Shown here piece by piece: positions 15,618-23,391 of a stretch of DNA of 34,755 nucleotides. Numbering within the stretch: position 1 is the first letter of the stretch; the number at the start of each line of letters is the position of its first letter. The notes under the pieces are model-generated. The model was not told where the DNA came from and ran no database searches. It worked only from the letters and a program-made list of their open reading frames with translations. A program made the position numbers and the translations under genes. This DNA comes from Thermosaccharophagus gerlachensis. GTDB taxonomy: Bacteria; Armatimonadota; Fervidibacteria; Fervidibacterales; Thermosaccharophagaceae. The stretch spans positions 1 to 34,755 of the forward strand of contig JBGOEV010000022.1 of the NCBI GenBank assembly GCA_041538025.1. The letters run 5' to 3'.

Positions 15618-16541
15618 ATGGAGAGGGGGAAAATCATTGCTCTGCTTATGGGGCTTGTTTGTGGTGGGCTTCTTCAAGTGTCTGAAAGTTTTGGCACCAC
15701 CAATTCAAAGCAAGCCCCACTCAAAGTCGCAGTTGTGTTTGTAGAAGATAAGAGTGGCTATCCATCTGATGGTGCTCTTTCGGATGTAGCGCAATTCATT
15801 CTCACACAGGCACTCCAAGAGAGCAAAGCCTTTGAAGTTATCCCAGTGGACATCGTAAAAGCATCGCTTGCCAAGCTTAAGCTTTTGCCACCACTCACCG
15901 AGAAGGAAATGATCAAATTGTCAACGGAGTTGAACGCTGACTGGGTGGTATGCGCTACGATTGAATGCGTGCGCATTGATAAGTCTAAAGCCACGGTTTC
16001 TGTTCCGTTGATTGCCGAGGCATTGAGCAGTAGCTTAGGCGTCGTAGTAAGCAAAGCTAATGCATGTGGCATTTACAAAGTGAAGGGTGACATAACCAAC
16101 TCAATCGTTGTATATAGTGGCATTGTTGGAGCTATCAACGATGCATGCCGCAAAATAGCTTCTCAACTTGAATACTCAGCGAACCAAAGGGCTCTTCTGC
16201 TTCTACCACCGATGAACAACCACATTCGTGCCAACATAGGTAGTCATCAAGGGTTAAAGGTGGGTGCTGAGTTACTCATTGTTTGGTGTGAACGCCCGTT
16301 GGCATGGGCTAAAGTTGTTGATGTTGATTATGACGATTGTGAAGCTATGTTGCAGCGCTTAGTTCCCGGTGCACGCTTAGAGCCAAACATGAGGGTGCTT
16401 GTTGTCAGCAATCCACCAGCTCATGAATTGCCACCTCGCAGAGAGCAACTTGAGCGCGAGATAAAGAAAGCAGCAAAGGACTTACTCATTTCAATTGCTT
16501 TGACGTTCGGCGTCCTGATTGCCACAGATGTGATCAAATGA
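15618..16541 (+). CDS. Exported protein of unknown function with C-terminal membrane helix
   Basis: A 307-residue protein starting with a signal peptide or N-terminal membrane anchor (about residues 1-25, 'IIALLMGLVCGGLLQVSES'). Residues ~35-180 resemble the alternating strand-helix domain seen in CsgG/TolB-N/FlgT-middle type proteins ('KVAVVFVEDKSG', 'FILTQALQESKAFEVIPVD', 'LNADWVVCATIECVR'). Residues ~195-265 form a small beta domain ('GLKVGAELLIVW', 'LEPNMRVLVVS') reminiscent of FlgT C-terminal domains. After a charged amphipathic stretch the protein ends in a hydrophobic helix (~285-305). This suggests an envelope protein; the resemblance is by eye. The ATG follows GGGGGTG; a GTG at 15615 is next to it. 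Confidence 0.7.
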   Translation: MERGKIIALLMGLVCGGLLQVSESFGTTNSKQAPLKVAVVFVEDKSGYPSDGALSDVAQFILTQALQESKAFEVIPVDIVKASLAKLKLLPPLTEKEMIKLSTELNADWVVCATIECVRIDKSKATVSVPLIAEALSSSLGVVVSKANACGIYKVKGDITNSIVVYSGIVGAINDACRKIASQLEYSANQRALLLLPPMNNHIRANIGSHQGLKVGAELLIVWCERPLAWAKVVDVDYDDCEAMLQRLVPGARLEPNMRVLVVSNPPAHELPPRREQLEREIKKAAKDLLISIALTFGVLIATDVIK

Positions 16542-16559
16542 AAGATTTACAAAAATTGC

Positions 16560-17729
16560 TCATGCCCAGACGCCCGGCAGCTTGTAGCCACAGAATTTGC
16601 ATTTCCCGTTCACGACATCATTCTGAGCGATGCCTATGTAGCCAACACGCTTGATGAGGAGGCGCTTGCATGCCGGGCAGTATGTGTTCTCGCCGTCGTG
16701 TCCGGGCACATTCCCGATATACGCAAAGCGCAAGCCACTTGAGAGAGCGATCTCGCGACAAAGCTCAAGCGTTTTAATCGGAGTAGGTGGCAGGTTGCGC
16801 AACCTATAGGCTGGATAGAAGCGCAGGAAGTGTATCGGGACATCGTCGCCAATGTTTTTAACTATCCAATCGCACATCCGCTTTATTTCGCTTTTGCTAT
16901 CGTTCATCGTCGGGACAACAAGCACAACGAGCTCCATGAAAGTCCCCATGCTTCTTACAAGTTCAATGGCACGTAACACCGGTTTCAAACTTCCACCAAC
17001 AACTGTCTGGTAGAATTCCTCGCTGAACGCTTTAAGGTCGATTCTGATGCAGTCAAACAGTGGGCAAAGTTCCTTCAGCGGTGCATCATCAATGTATGCT
17101 GCGGTAACCATCAGGTTTTTAAGTTTGTGCTCTTTAGCGAGCTTAGCAGTGTCAAGCGTGTATTCAAAGAAGATGACCGGTTCAGTAAATGTATACGCTA
17201 TGGCGCCACAACCAAGTTCAAGTGCAAGTTTAACTACACCCTCTGGTGATAGGTCATAGTTGGTTGTGTGCTCAGGTCCAACTTGGCTTATCTGCCAGTT
17301 CTGACAATACAGACAGCGCAAGTTGCATCCTGCTGTGGCTATACCGAGGCATGTCATCCCGGGCACAACATGGAATATTGGTGTTTGCTCAACTGGGTGG
17401 TATGAGACGGCGCATGCGAGCCCGTAAACCTTGGTGAAAAGTTTTCTGTTATAGCAAACGCGCACCCTGCACGAACCAACCTGACCTTCTTCAATCATGC
17501 AGAACTTGGGGCATAATATGCACTGCACTTGGTTACCAACAGGGCGCCAGTATCTTGCTACCTTGTGGTTTATTCCCTTAGCCTTCGGAAGGTTAGTTAT
17601 ATCCTTAACTCTCAATTCCTTGCCACGGTAGACTGGGGCGCCAGCATTGGCATTAAGGGTGCAAAGACCGATGACGCCACAACCAACGAGTGAACTAATG
17701 AAGTTTCTTCTCGTGACTTTGCGTGGCAT
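16560..17729 (-). CDS. amrS: AmmeMemoRadiSam-type radical SAM enzyme with Tat signal
   Basis: A 389-residue radical SAM protein of the AmrS type (AmmeMemoRadiSam system). The [4Fe-4S] motif is C135-x3-C139-x2-C142 in 'GCNLRCLYCQNW', preceded by the family's Cys-rich N-part ('CILCPKFCMIEEGQVGSCRVR', 70-91, and 'YHPVEQTPIFHVVPG'). A C-terminal CPAC...CKFCG quartet may bind zinc or a further cluster. The N-terminus carries TRRNF (6-10) followed by a hydrophobic stretch (11-30), a twin-arginine export signal, unusual for a radical SAM enzyme. The Memo and AMMECR1 partners are not in this window. It lies 42 bases downstream of the propeller gene and probably shares its transcript. Substrate unknown for the family. 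Confidence 0.85.
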   Translation of the reverse strand: MPRKVTRRNFISSLVGCGVIGLCTLNANAGAPVYRGKELRVKDITNLPKAKGINHKVARYWRPVGNQVQCILCPKFCMIEEGQVGSCRVRVCYNRKLFTKVYGLACAVSYHPVEQTPIFHVVPGMTCLGIATAGCNLRCLYCQNWQISQVGPEHTTNYDLSPEGVVKLALELGCGAIAYTFTEPVIFFEYTLDTAKLAKEHKLKNLMVTAAYIDDAPLKELCPLFDCIRIDLKAFSEEFYQTVVGGSLKPVLRAIELVRSMGTFMELVVLVVPTMNDSKSEIKRMCDWIVKNIGDDVPIHFLRFYPAYRLRNLPPTPIKTLELCREIALSSGLRFAYIGNVPGHDGENTYCPACKRLLIKRVGYIGIAQNDVVNGKCKFCGYKLPGVWA

Positions 17730-17771
17730 AAGCTAAAGCTACCTCGCTAAATCTTCAAAGTCAAACGACGT

Positions 17772-19376
17772 TCAATTTGTGGGCAGTTTGCAATAACGCA
17801 TTTCATCAAGCCACACCACTAAACTTTCATTCGCCTTTGCGTTCGGGAATGTAAACACAACTTCTATCGTGGTGATTTGAGCCAACTCAAGGACGCGGTT
17901 CACAACGTGGTTCTCATCAAGTCTCATCTCCTCAAACGGAACAACCACCTTCACCCACTCATTAACTGCCTTAACTTCGCCGACCCCATAGTTCCACACC
18001 TCACCGTTACGCTCGCGGATGCGCACTGTAATCACTGCCGGTCTCTTTGCTTTCACAAAGAAGATAATTCCATCAAAGCGAGTTGCATCAACAAATTCAA
18101 CCCATTGTGCTATCGTATGTGTTCTACCGTGAGCTACATCCTCTTCTGGGACTGTCCACTCAACTCGCAGTGAGTTTGATGTCCCACAAGCTCCATCAGC
18201 ATCATCAATGCTGACCTTAAATTTGCGTGCACCAACTTTAAACTCGCCTAAGATCGGCGGGTAGAATATCTCGCTCAATCTCCTGTCCTCATAATCGGCG
18301 ATTAATTCTGAAGGTGAATTCTCAAGTGCTTTCTTATCAAGCCTCCATAGCCCGTCGTTCGTAGCGACCCACAGATAGCGTTTATCTGGTAGCATATCTG
18401 TGATTATGCGTTGCCCAAGCTGTGTTGAAGCTTCACGGCATTCAAGCCACCTGAGTCTTTTTGTGTCAAACCTTGTCAGGTCTCGCTTCGTTGCCACCCA
18501 AAGTATCTCGCCATCAGCTACAATGCGCATCGGCGGGTTTGGAACAGTTTGATGAAAATCACTCCCGATGCGCAAGTCAAATGGGTGTTTCAACTCGTCA
18601 CGCTTTTCTACATTGAACCTATTAAGACCACCGATGCTTGCCACCCAAAGCTCATTCCCAACCCATGCCATTGAGAGAATGCGCGAGTGAATTAAGCCAT
18701 GCCCGCAATGATATACTCCAAGAACTTTTCCATCTTCAGAGGTGTGTGTTAAGTTGAATGCAGCATGCCAAACAGTTCCGTCTGGAGCCACAAGTAGTGA
18801 ATCGCAGTATATCGCTTTGCCTGACCCAGCAGCTGGGTTGACCGCACCACTCCCAGCTTCTGGTGTCCAACCACCATACCTTCTAAAGTTGGCTATCTGC
18901 CTTGTAGCTTTATCTATCCGTGCAATGCCAGTATCCATGCCCAACCAAACATATCTTTTGCTTGCCCCGATGGCTAAGACAGCCCCTTCCATCAAGCCAT
19001 TTGATTTAGAGTAGTTTGTGAATGTGCGCCCATCATAGCAACTCACGCCGTTGTTTAACCCGATCCAAAGTAAGTCGCCATCCGCACATAGCGCTTGTAT
19101 ATCGTCATCAAGTAAACCATCTGACTTTGTAAACTTGATTGGTGTGCCCGTTGGGTCATTGATTGAAAGCCTCATCAAGCCTTCGTTTGTGCCGAGCCAA
19201 ATGAATTCGCCCTGTATGGCGAGCTTGTTGATCACCACACCACGAAGATAACTATCCCAAAGCTTTGGCTTCAGGTTTTGCTCAGAGACATCAGCACATA
19301 ATATTGATGAAGCTAAGGCAAGCAAAATTGAAACAAGACAAGGTAGAAAATTCCGAACAATGTTTTTTCCCTTCAT
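17772..19376 (-). CDS. Secreted propeller-repeat protein with C-terminal carbohydrate-binding-like domain
   Basis: 534 residues. A signal peptide (about 1-28) is followed by at least six repeats of the two-component-regulator propeller type, each with 'W(L/I/V)G/A...GL.R' (for example WLGTNEGLMRLS, WIGLNNGVSCYDG, WLGMDTGIARID, WVATNDGLWRLD), covering about residues 45-365. Residues ~375-530 form a beta-sandwich like CIA30/CBM11-type domains ('FVDATRFDGIIFFVKAKRP', 'VKVVVPFEEM'). Such propellers usually sense glycans in hybrid histidine kinases, but no kinase or membrane helix follows here, so this is a free secreted protein. GGAGGGATGA lies before the ATG. Upstream of amrS in the same direction. 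Confidence 0.8.
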   Translation of the reverse strand: MKGKNIVRNFLPCLVSILLALASSILCADVSEQNLKPKLWDSYLRGVVINKLAIQGEFIWLGTNEGLMRLSINDPTGTPIKFTKSDGLLDDDIQALCADGDLLWIGLNNGVSCYDGRTFTNYSKSNGLMEGAVLAIGASKRYVWLGMDTGIARIDKATRQIANFRRYGGWTPEAGSGAVNPAAGSGKAIYCDSLLVAPDGTVWHAAFNLTHTSEDGKVLGVYHCGHGLIHSRILSMAWVGNELWVASIGGLNRFNVEKRDELKHPFDLRIGSDFHQTVPNPPMRIVADGEILWVATKRDLTRFDTKRLRWLECREASTQLGQRIITDMLPDKRYLWVATNDGLWRLDKKALENSPSELIADYEDRRLSEIFYPPILGEFKVGARKFKVSIDDADGACGTSNSLRVEWTVPEEDVAHGRTHTIAQWVEFVDATRFDGIIFFVKAKRPAVITVRIRERNGEVWNYGVGEVKAVNEWVKVVVPFEEMRLDENHVVNRVLELAQITTIEVVFTFPNAKANESLVVWLDEMRYCKLPTN

Positions 19377-19515
19377 TACTTCATCCCTCCTTCGGTTTTC
19401 ACATGTTCCAAGCTTCTGTGCCTTTCATGCTTTATAGACGCTTGGTGCACACGCTAAGTTGCATATCAATTGAACTTGGCACATTCAGTTCGCTTATCGG
19501 TTGAGCGTATCAGGA

Positions 19516-19544
19516 TTGACGAAGGGTTTTTCTAACGCTATACC
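19516..19544 (+). promoter_or_regulatory. Candidate upstream promoter
   Basis: TTGACG (19516-19521), 17 bases, TATACC (19539-19544). The -35 element and the spacing are the same as those of the promoter 280 bases downstream. It would transcribe the unannotated, structured stretch 19551-19795. Confidence 0.4.
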
Positions 19545-19612
19545 CATAGATATAGGAATTTGCGCAGTTGGGTGGAGGACATAAAGGGGATGAGCCAGAT
19601 AACTCCTGCCAC

Positions 19613-19636
19613 AAAGCCTTCTTGTCTAAAGGCTTT
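19613..19636 (+). other. Hairpin in the intergenic region
   Basis: AAAGCCTT (19613-19620) pairs perfectly with AAGGCTTT (19629-19636) around the loop CTTGTCTA. A smaller palindrome CTTTC-TT-GAAAG overlaps its end. Possibly part of a non-coding RNA fold. Confidence 0.45.
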
Positions 19637-19795
19637 CTTGAAAGAAGTCTGTTGAAGGCATCTTAGGCAGGTGCTTTCTTCCCTTCTGGCTGACACTTTA
19701 CTTCTTTGGCGCATGTGAAGACTTTCTGAGTGGCGATTAGGAAGTGGATGTAGTCAAGGTATCGCACTTTTGGTGTTCATGGGAGTCGCCCCCTC

Positions 19796-19824
19796 TTGAC
19801 GGCAAAACTTTTTTGTGCTATCAT
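19796..19824 (+). promoter_or_regulatory. Strong sigma-70-type promoter for the pilin-like gene
   Basis: TTGACG (19796-19801) and TATCAT (19819-19824) are separated by exactly 17 bases, each matching the consensus at five of six positions. Transcription would begin near 19831, giving a leader of about 77 bases that opens with the hairpin at 19836. This is the best promoter match in the window. Confidence 0.65.
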
Positions 19825-19835
19825 AGTTTGATGAA

Positions 19836-19868
19836 TTAGGAGTTCGCAGTCAACTGTGTAACTCCTAA
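19836..19868 (+). promoter_or_regulatory. Leader hairpin at the 5' end of the pilin-like mRNA
   Basis: TTAGGAGTT (19836-19844) and AACTCCTAA (19860-19868) are perfect complements, and inside them CAGT/ACTG (19847-19850, 19853-19856) pair around CA. From the predicted transcription start only about five bases precede the stem. Such 5'-terminal stems are known to protect mRNAs from 5'-dependent decay. It ends 26 bases before the GGAGGTGA ribosome site and does not block it. Confidence 0.6.
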
Positions 19869-19907
19869 GATGGTTTATGTTCAAACTCAAATTTGGAGGT
19901 GAGATGA

Positions 19908-20597
19908 ATGCTTCATATAGCAAGGCAACGAGTGACCAGATGGCGGTGTGGCTTTACTCTAATAGAGCTGCTTGTGGTGATTGCTATAATCGCCATCTTG
20001 GCAGCCATGTTATTTCCTGTATTTGCCAGAGCTCGTGAGCAAGCGAGGGCAACAACTTGCCGTAGCAACCTACTACAGCTTGGCAGGGCATTGCTCATGT
20101 ATGCTCAAGACTACGACGAGGAACTGCCAGCAGAGCCACATGCTGGTAACCCTCATCCAGAACTTGTCGCAAAGCTTCAACCTTATTTGAAGAATGTTGA
20201 ATTGTTCTACTGCCCAAGTGCTCCCGGAGTCGGAAGAACAGCATGGAGCGATGCAGACAATGATGGCATCATTGACATAGAGTATCATCCCACCAATGTT
20301 GCAAAAGGTAACATTAGCTACTACTACTACTCGTTCTACAACCCGCCATCAATGGCATCAGGGGGGGCGCGGTGGATTGACTGGGGCTTCCTATTGAGGT
20401 TCTGGGGTAACAAACCAAGAATTATGTCGCTGCGCTGGGAACCAACATACTGGCTTATGAGCGACTGGTATTGTAAACCCCATAGGGATGCCGGTGGAGT
20501 AGCGCCACATGAAAGCGCTTTCATGTCAGCCAATGTTCTCTTCCTTGATGGGCATGTGAAAAAATTTAGCCGGCCAGCTTACACTCTATTCAAATAA
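19908..20597 (+). CDS. Type IV pilin-like / pseudopilin protein with DUF1559-like tail
   Basis: 229 residues. The prepilin signal is plain: cleavage after G15 in CG|FTLIELLVVIAIIA, F16 as +1 and E20 as +5, followed by a hydrophobic helix that runs into 'FPVFARAREQARATTCRSNL'. The rest is a globular pseudopilin head ending with 'NVLFLDGHVKKF'; H201 and the D214-G215 pair recall the H-x9-DG motif of the large DUF1559 family, with longer spacing. These proteins are abundant in Armatimonadota and Planctomycetota; their role (surface pseudopili or secretion) is unclear. GGAGGTGA five bases before the ATG fixes the start. No pilus assembly genes are nearby. Confidence 0.9.
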   Translation: MLHIARQRVTRWRCGFTLIELLVVIAIIAILAAMLFPVFARAREQARATTCRSNLLQLGRALLMYAQDYDEELPAEPHAGNPHPELVAKLQPYLKNVELFYCPSAPGVGRTAWSDADNDGIIDIEYHPTNVAKGNISYYYYSFYNPPSMASGGARWIDWGFLLRFWGNKPRIMSLRWEPTYWLMSDWYCKPHRDAGGVAPHESAFMSANVLFLDGHVKKFSRPAYTLFK

Positions 20598-20643
20598 GTT
20601 AGCTTCATTGAACTTAAACTGACGGAGCAAAACGGCAGGGGTA

Positions 20644-21780
20644 ATGCTATTCACCGAGGGCGCTGTATTGCTTGATTTGGATTTGCACCAACCTCCAACG
20701 AGGTGCTCACTTGCGTTCTATAACCCGAAGGCGAAAATCAACAGGGATATAGCAATCGGTGTTGTAGCCACATACGCAAAAAGAGTTGGTCATAGCATAG
20801 TCGTATGTGATGCTTTAAGCGGAAGTGGTGTGCGTGGACTGAGATATGGGATGGAAGTTAGCGCTGTTGAGCGTGTCGTCCTCAACGATGTTAACCCACA
20901 TGCATGCGAAAAGATACGAGAGCATCTCTCACTCAACAGTTGTTTGAATGAGCGTTTTGTCATTTGCTGTGAGGATGCAAATGTTCTCCTTCATAGGATG
21001 CGCAAGCAATTTGATGTTGTAGACATTGACCCGTTTGGCTCTTTCATCCCATTCCTTGATGCTGCTTTTGACGGGCTTAAATGGGGTGGTTTGCTTTGTG
21101 TCAGCGCAACCGATACAGCAGTCCCGTGCGGACGCTATCCCAAGACCTGTATCCGACATTATGGCATTAACCCACTTGCAATGAGCTACAGACAAGAGGT
21201 TGCTCTTCGTATCTATGTAAGCACGCTTATTAAACGCGCAGCACAACTTGATATAGCTTATAAGCCAGTGTTGTCCATCTTCCGAAGGCATTCTGTTGCG
21301 CTGTTTGGCATTGTTATACCGAGGGCATATGAAGCCGATGGATTGCTCTCGCAGTTTGGATACATAGCACACTGCTTTGCGTGTGAGTATAGGCATCTTT
21401 CACAACATCAAGAGGCAGGTTTATGCCCCGAGTGTGGTGGATGCTTGGAAAGCGTTGGACCAATATGGCTTGGTGAATTAGCCGATGCACAGTTTGCCAG
21501 TGATGTCTCAAACGAGCTTTTCAGTCGTCGGCTCAACGATGCAGCCAAGCTCGTCAAGCTTGCTGCCATAGAAGCCCAAATCACGATGCCGTTTTACGAT
21601 TTGCATGTCCTTGCAAAGCTCCACCGAACATCACCACCACGCACTAATCGTTTGATTGAGAGATTGCGCTCACTTGGGTATGTTGCAACGAGAACGCATA
21701 TAACAGGGACGGGCGTGAAGACAAATGCACCAATTAGAGTCATCAAGGAGGTAATGCTTGAACCTGCAACGAAAGCATAA
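20644..21780 (+). CDS. trm1: tRNA (guanine-26-N2)-dimethyltransferase Trm1
   Basis: 378 residues with the Trm1 signature set: FYNP at 25-28, NRD at 33-35, the SAM-binding DALSGSGVRGLRYG at 56-69, NDVNP at 81-85, the catalytic-type DIDPFGS at 127-133, CGRYPKTCIRHYGI at 162-175, and a zinc site C244, C247, C261, C264. The enzyme makes m2,2G at tRNA position 26 (and also G27 in Aquifex). It is standard in Archaea and Eukarya but rare in Bacteria, where Aquifex is the characterised case. G26 is present in the tRNA-Trp of this window. The gene follows the pilin-like gene by 46 bases and ends 3 bases from the convergent polyferredoxin gene. Confidence 0.93.
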   Translation: MLFTEGAVLLDLDLHQPPTRCSLAFYNPKAKINRDIAIGVVATYAKRVGHSIVVCDALSGSGVRGLRYGMEVSAVERVVLNDVNPHACEKIREHLSLNSCLNERFVICCEDANVLLHRMRKQFDVVDIDPFGSFIPFLDAAFDGLKWGGLLCVSATDTAVPCGRYPKTCIRHYGINPLAMSYRQEVALRIYVSTLIKRAAQLDIAYKPVLSIFRRHSVALFGIVIPRAYEADGLLSQFGYIAHCFACEYRHLSQHQEAGLCPECGGCLESVGPIWLGELADAQFASDVSNELFSRRLNDAAKLVKLAAIEAQITMPFYDLHVLAKLHRTSPPRTNRLIERLRSLGYVATRTHITGTGVKTNAPIRVIKEVMLEPATKA

Positions 21781-21783
21781 CTT

Positions 21784-23289
21784 TCATGTAAGCAGCAGAC
21801 GCCTTTCTGGAGACCTTGTCTCACCTATTGGGGTGACGCGTATTGCTGGTTCATCTTTTACTGGGCATGAATGCTCACATATGCCACAGCCTATGCATTT
21901 TTCCGGATCAACATGTGGGCGTTTTAGATTAACAACAGTCCCATCGCGCTTTTTAACAGTTACCGTGCGCGTAAATATCGCCTTCGGTGAGACAGGACAA
22001 ACCTCCTGACAAACAAGGCATGGCGTATCCATAGCGAAGGGTAAGCATCTACCTCGGTCAATAAAAGCAGTGCCAATTTTTATTGGACCATAATCAGCGA
22101 ACTCACCAAGTCCCAACTTTTGCTCAACGCTTATTTTCTGTATAGCGCCAGTTGGGCATACTTGCCCACACAGTGTGCAGTTGAGTTCGCAATAGCCAAC
22201 CTTCATATCAAGCACCGGTGTGAAGATGCCCTCAATGCCAGCTTCATAGAGAGCTGGCTGAAGAGCATTTGTTGGGCAGATGCGTATGCACTGCCCACAC
22301 TTAATGCACCTTGCGAGAAACTCAGGCTCTGGAAGTGAGCCTGGCGGGCGTATAAGGCGTTTATCAAACGACTTATAAACCTTACCAGAAAACCTCATCA
22401 TTGGGTAGACAAGGATACCGCTTATGAAGGCGAGGAAAAACCTCCTGCCACTTAGATCTGGGTTGGTCACTTCACTATCTAAAGGTGGTAGGAAAGAAAA
22501 ACCAAGTGCGTTGTGTGGGCAATCCTCGAGGCAGTTGAAACATACCATGCATTCGGCTTTCCTTAGCAACTTATCTGGATCGCTTGCTCCCTCACAGGAT
22601 TTAAGGCACATTCCACATTGCGTGCATTTTCCTTCGTTGCGCTCAATGCGCCAAATTGAGAAGCGTGATAATATACCGAGTAATGCACCAAGTGGACAGA
22701 TGACACGGCAGAAGAAACGAGGGATGTATAAATTCAAGCCAAGCACAACGATGAAGATGATCCCGATTAGCCATGCAAAATGGTGCTCATGCTGACGAAC
22801 GTAGACTACATGGAACACCGAGTTTACAGCTGGCAAGATGTAAGTAGCCATTGAGCGATGTAGTAAGCAAATTGGGTCAAGCCAGCCAATCTGCACAGAC
22901 CCGAAGAGTGCCAATGCGAGCATGAAGATGAGCACGTAATACTTCGCAGTGTAGATCGGCTTATATCTGTTCAGCTCAATGCGTTCCCTTACGGAGCGCA
23001 CATTGAAAATCCATCCGATGAATTGATTGATAGCACCCATTGGGCATACCCAGCCACAAAAGACCCTCCCAAGTAGAAGCGTTAAAACAATAGTGATTAG
23101 CGAGAGGAGAAGTTCGCCATACAGCTTGCGGGTTGATAAAACAGTGCTCAATGCAACTAAAGGATCAAGGTCGAGGAATAGCGAAACAGGGTAACCACCG
23201 ACGCGTTCAAGCGAGCTGACAAAACAGAGGAAGAGAAAAAGGCTAAAGAAAAAACATTGCGAGATGATGCGTGTCTTTGTTATGCGCAC
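21784..23289 (-). CDS. NapH-NapG-like fused membrane polyferredoxin
   Basis: 501 residues in two halves. Residues 1-~275 match NapH/CcoG-type membrane ferredoxins: four to five helices, FCGWVCPMGA at 78-87, FCRVICPLGA at 193-202, and two clusters C222/C225/C228/C232 and C247/C250/C253/C257. Residues ~280-501 match NapG: LSGRRFFLAFISGIL (279-293) looks like an internal twin-arginine segment, then RPPGSLPEPEFLARCIKCGQC and further clusters ending at CIGCGICEHSC (465-475) with 'EPAIRV'. NapG and NapH normally are two proteins passing quinol electrons to periplasmic nitrate reductase; no nap genes are here. The start GTG 23289 is placed after GGTGAGG; the frame is open to 23373. Last gene of a five-gene run. 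Confidence 0.87.
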   Translation of the reverse strand: MRITKTRIISQCFFFSLFLFLCFVSSLERVGGYPVSLFLDLDPLVALSTVLSTRKLYGELLLSLITIVLTLLLGRVFCGWVCPMGAINQFIGWIFNVRSVRERIELNRYKPIYTAKYYVLIFMLALALFGSVQIGWLDPICLLHRSMATYILPAVNSVFHVVYVRQHEHHFAWLIGIIFIVVLGLNLYIPRFFCRVICPLGALLGILSRFSIWRIERNEGKCTQCGMCLKSCEGASDPDKLLRKAECMVCFNCLEDCPHNALGFSFLPPLDSEVTNPDLSGRRFFLAFISGILVYPMMRFSGKVYKSFDKRLIRPPGSLPEPEFLARCIKCGQCIRICPTNALQPALYEAGIEGIFTPVLDMKVGYCELNCTLCGQVCPTGAIQKISVEQKLGLGEFADYGPIKIGTAFIDRGRCLPFAMDTPCLVCQEVCPVSPKAIFTRTVTVKKRDGTVVNLKRPHVDPEKCIGCGICEHSCPVKDEPAIRVTPIGETRSPERRLLLT

Positions 23290-23391
23290 CACTACCTCAC
23301 CACTCAGCAAATTCAACTTTTCGGTTTGCGACAGCGCTTTACCTTGGGGCTTACAAACAGCATCTGAAAACATTAAAGATGACGCACAGGT

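Larger units (their letters stand above)
19377..19907. other. 531-base intergenic region with two promoters and several hairpins
   Basis: No protein gene is supported in this divergent gap. It contains a promoter candidate at 19516-19544, a hairpin at 19613-19636 directly followed by CTTTCTTGAAAG, and CTGCC/GGCAG arms (about 19606 and 19671) that could close a larger fold, then a strong promoter at 19796 and a leader hairpin at 19836. The stretch 19551-19795 could be a structured non-coding RNA or a long leader. It shows no signature of 6S RNA, tmRNA, SRP RNA or RNase P RNA that I can recognise. Confidence 0.45.
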
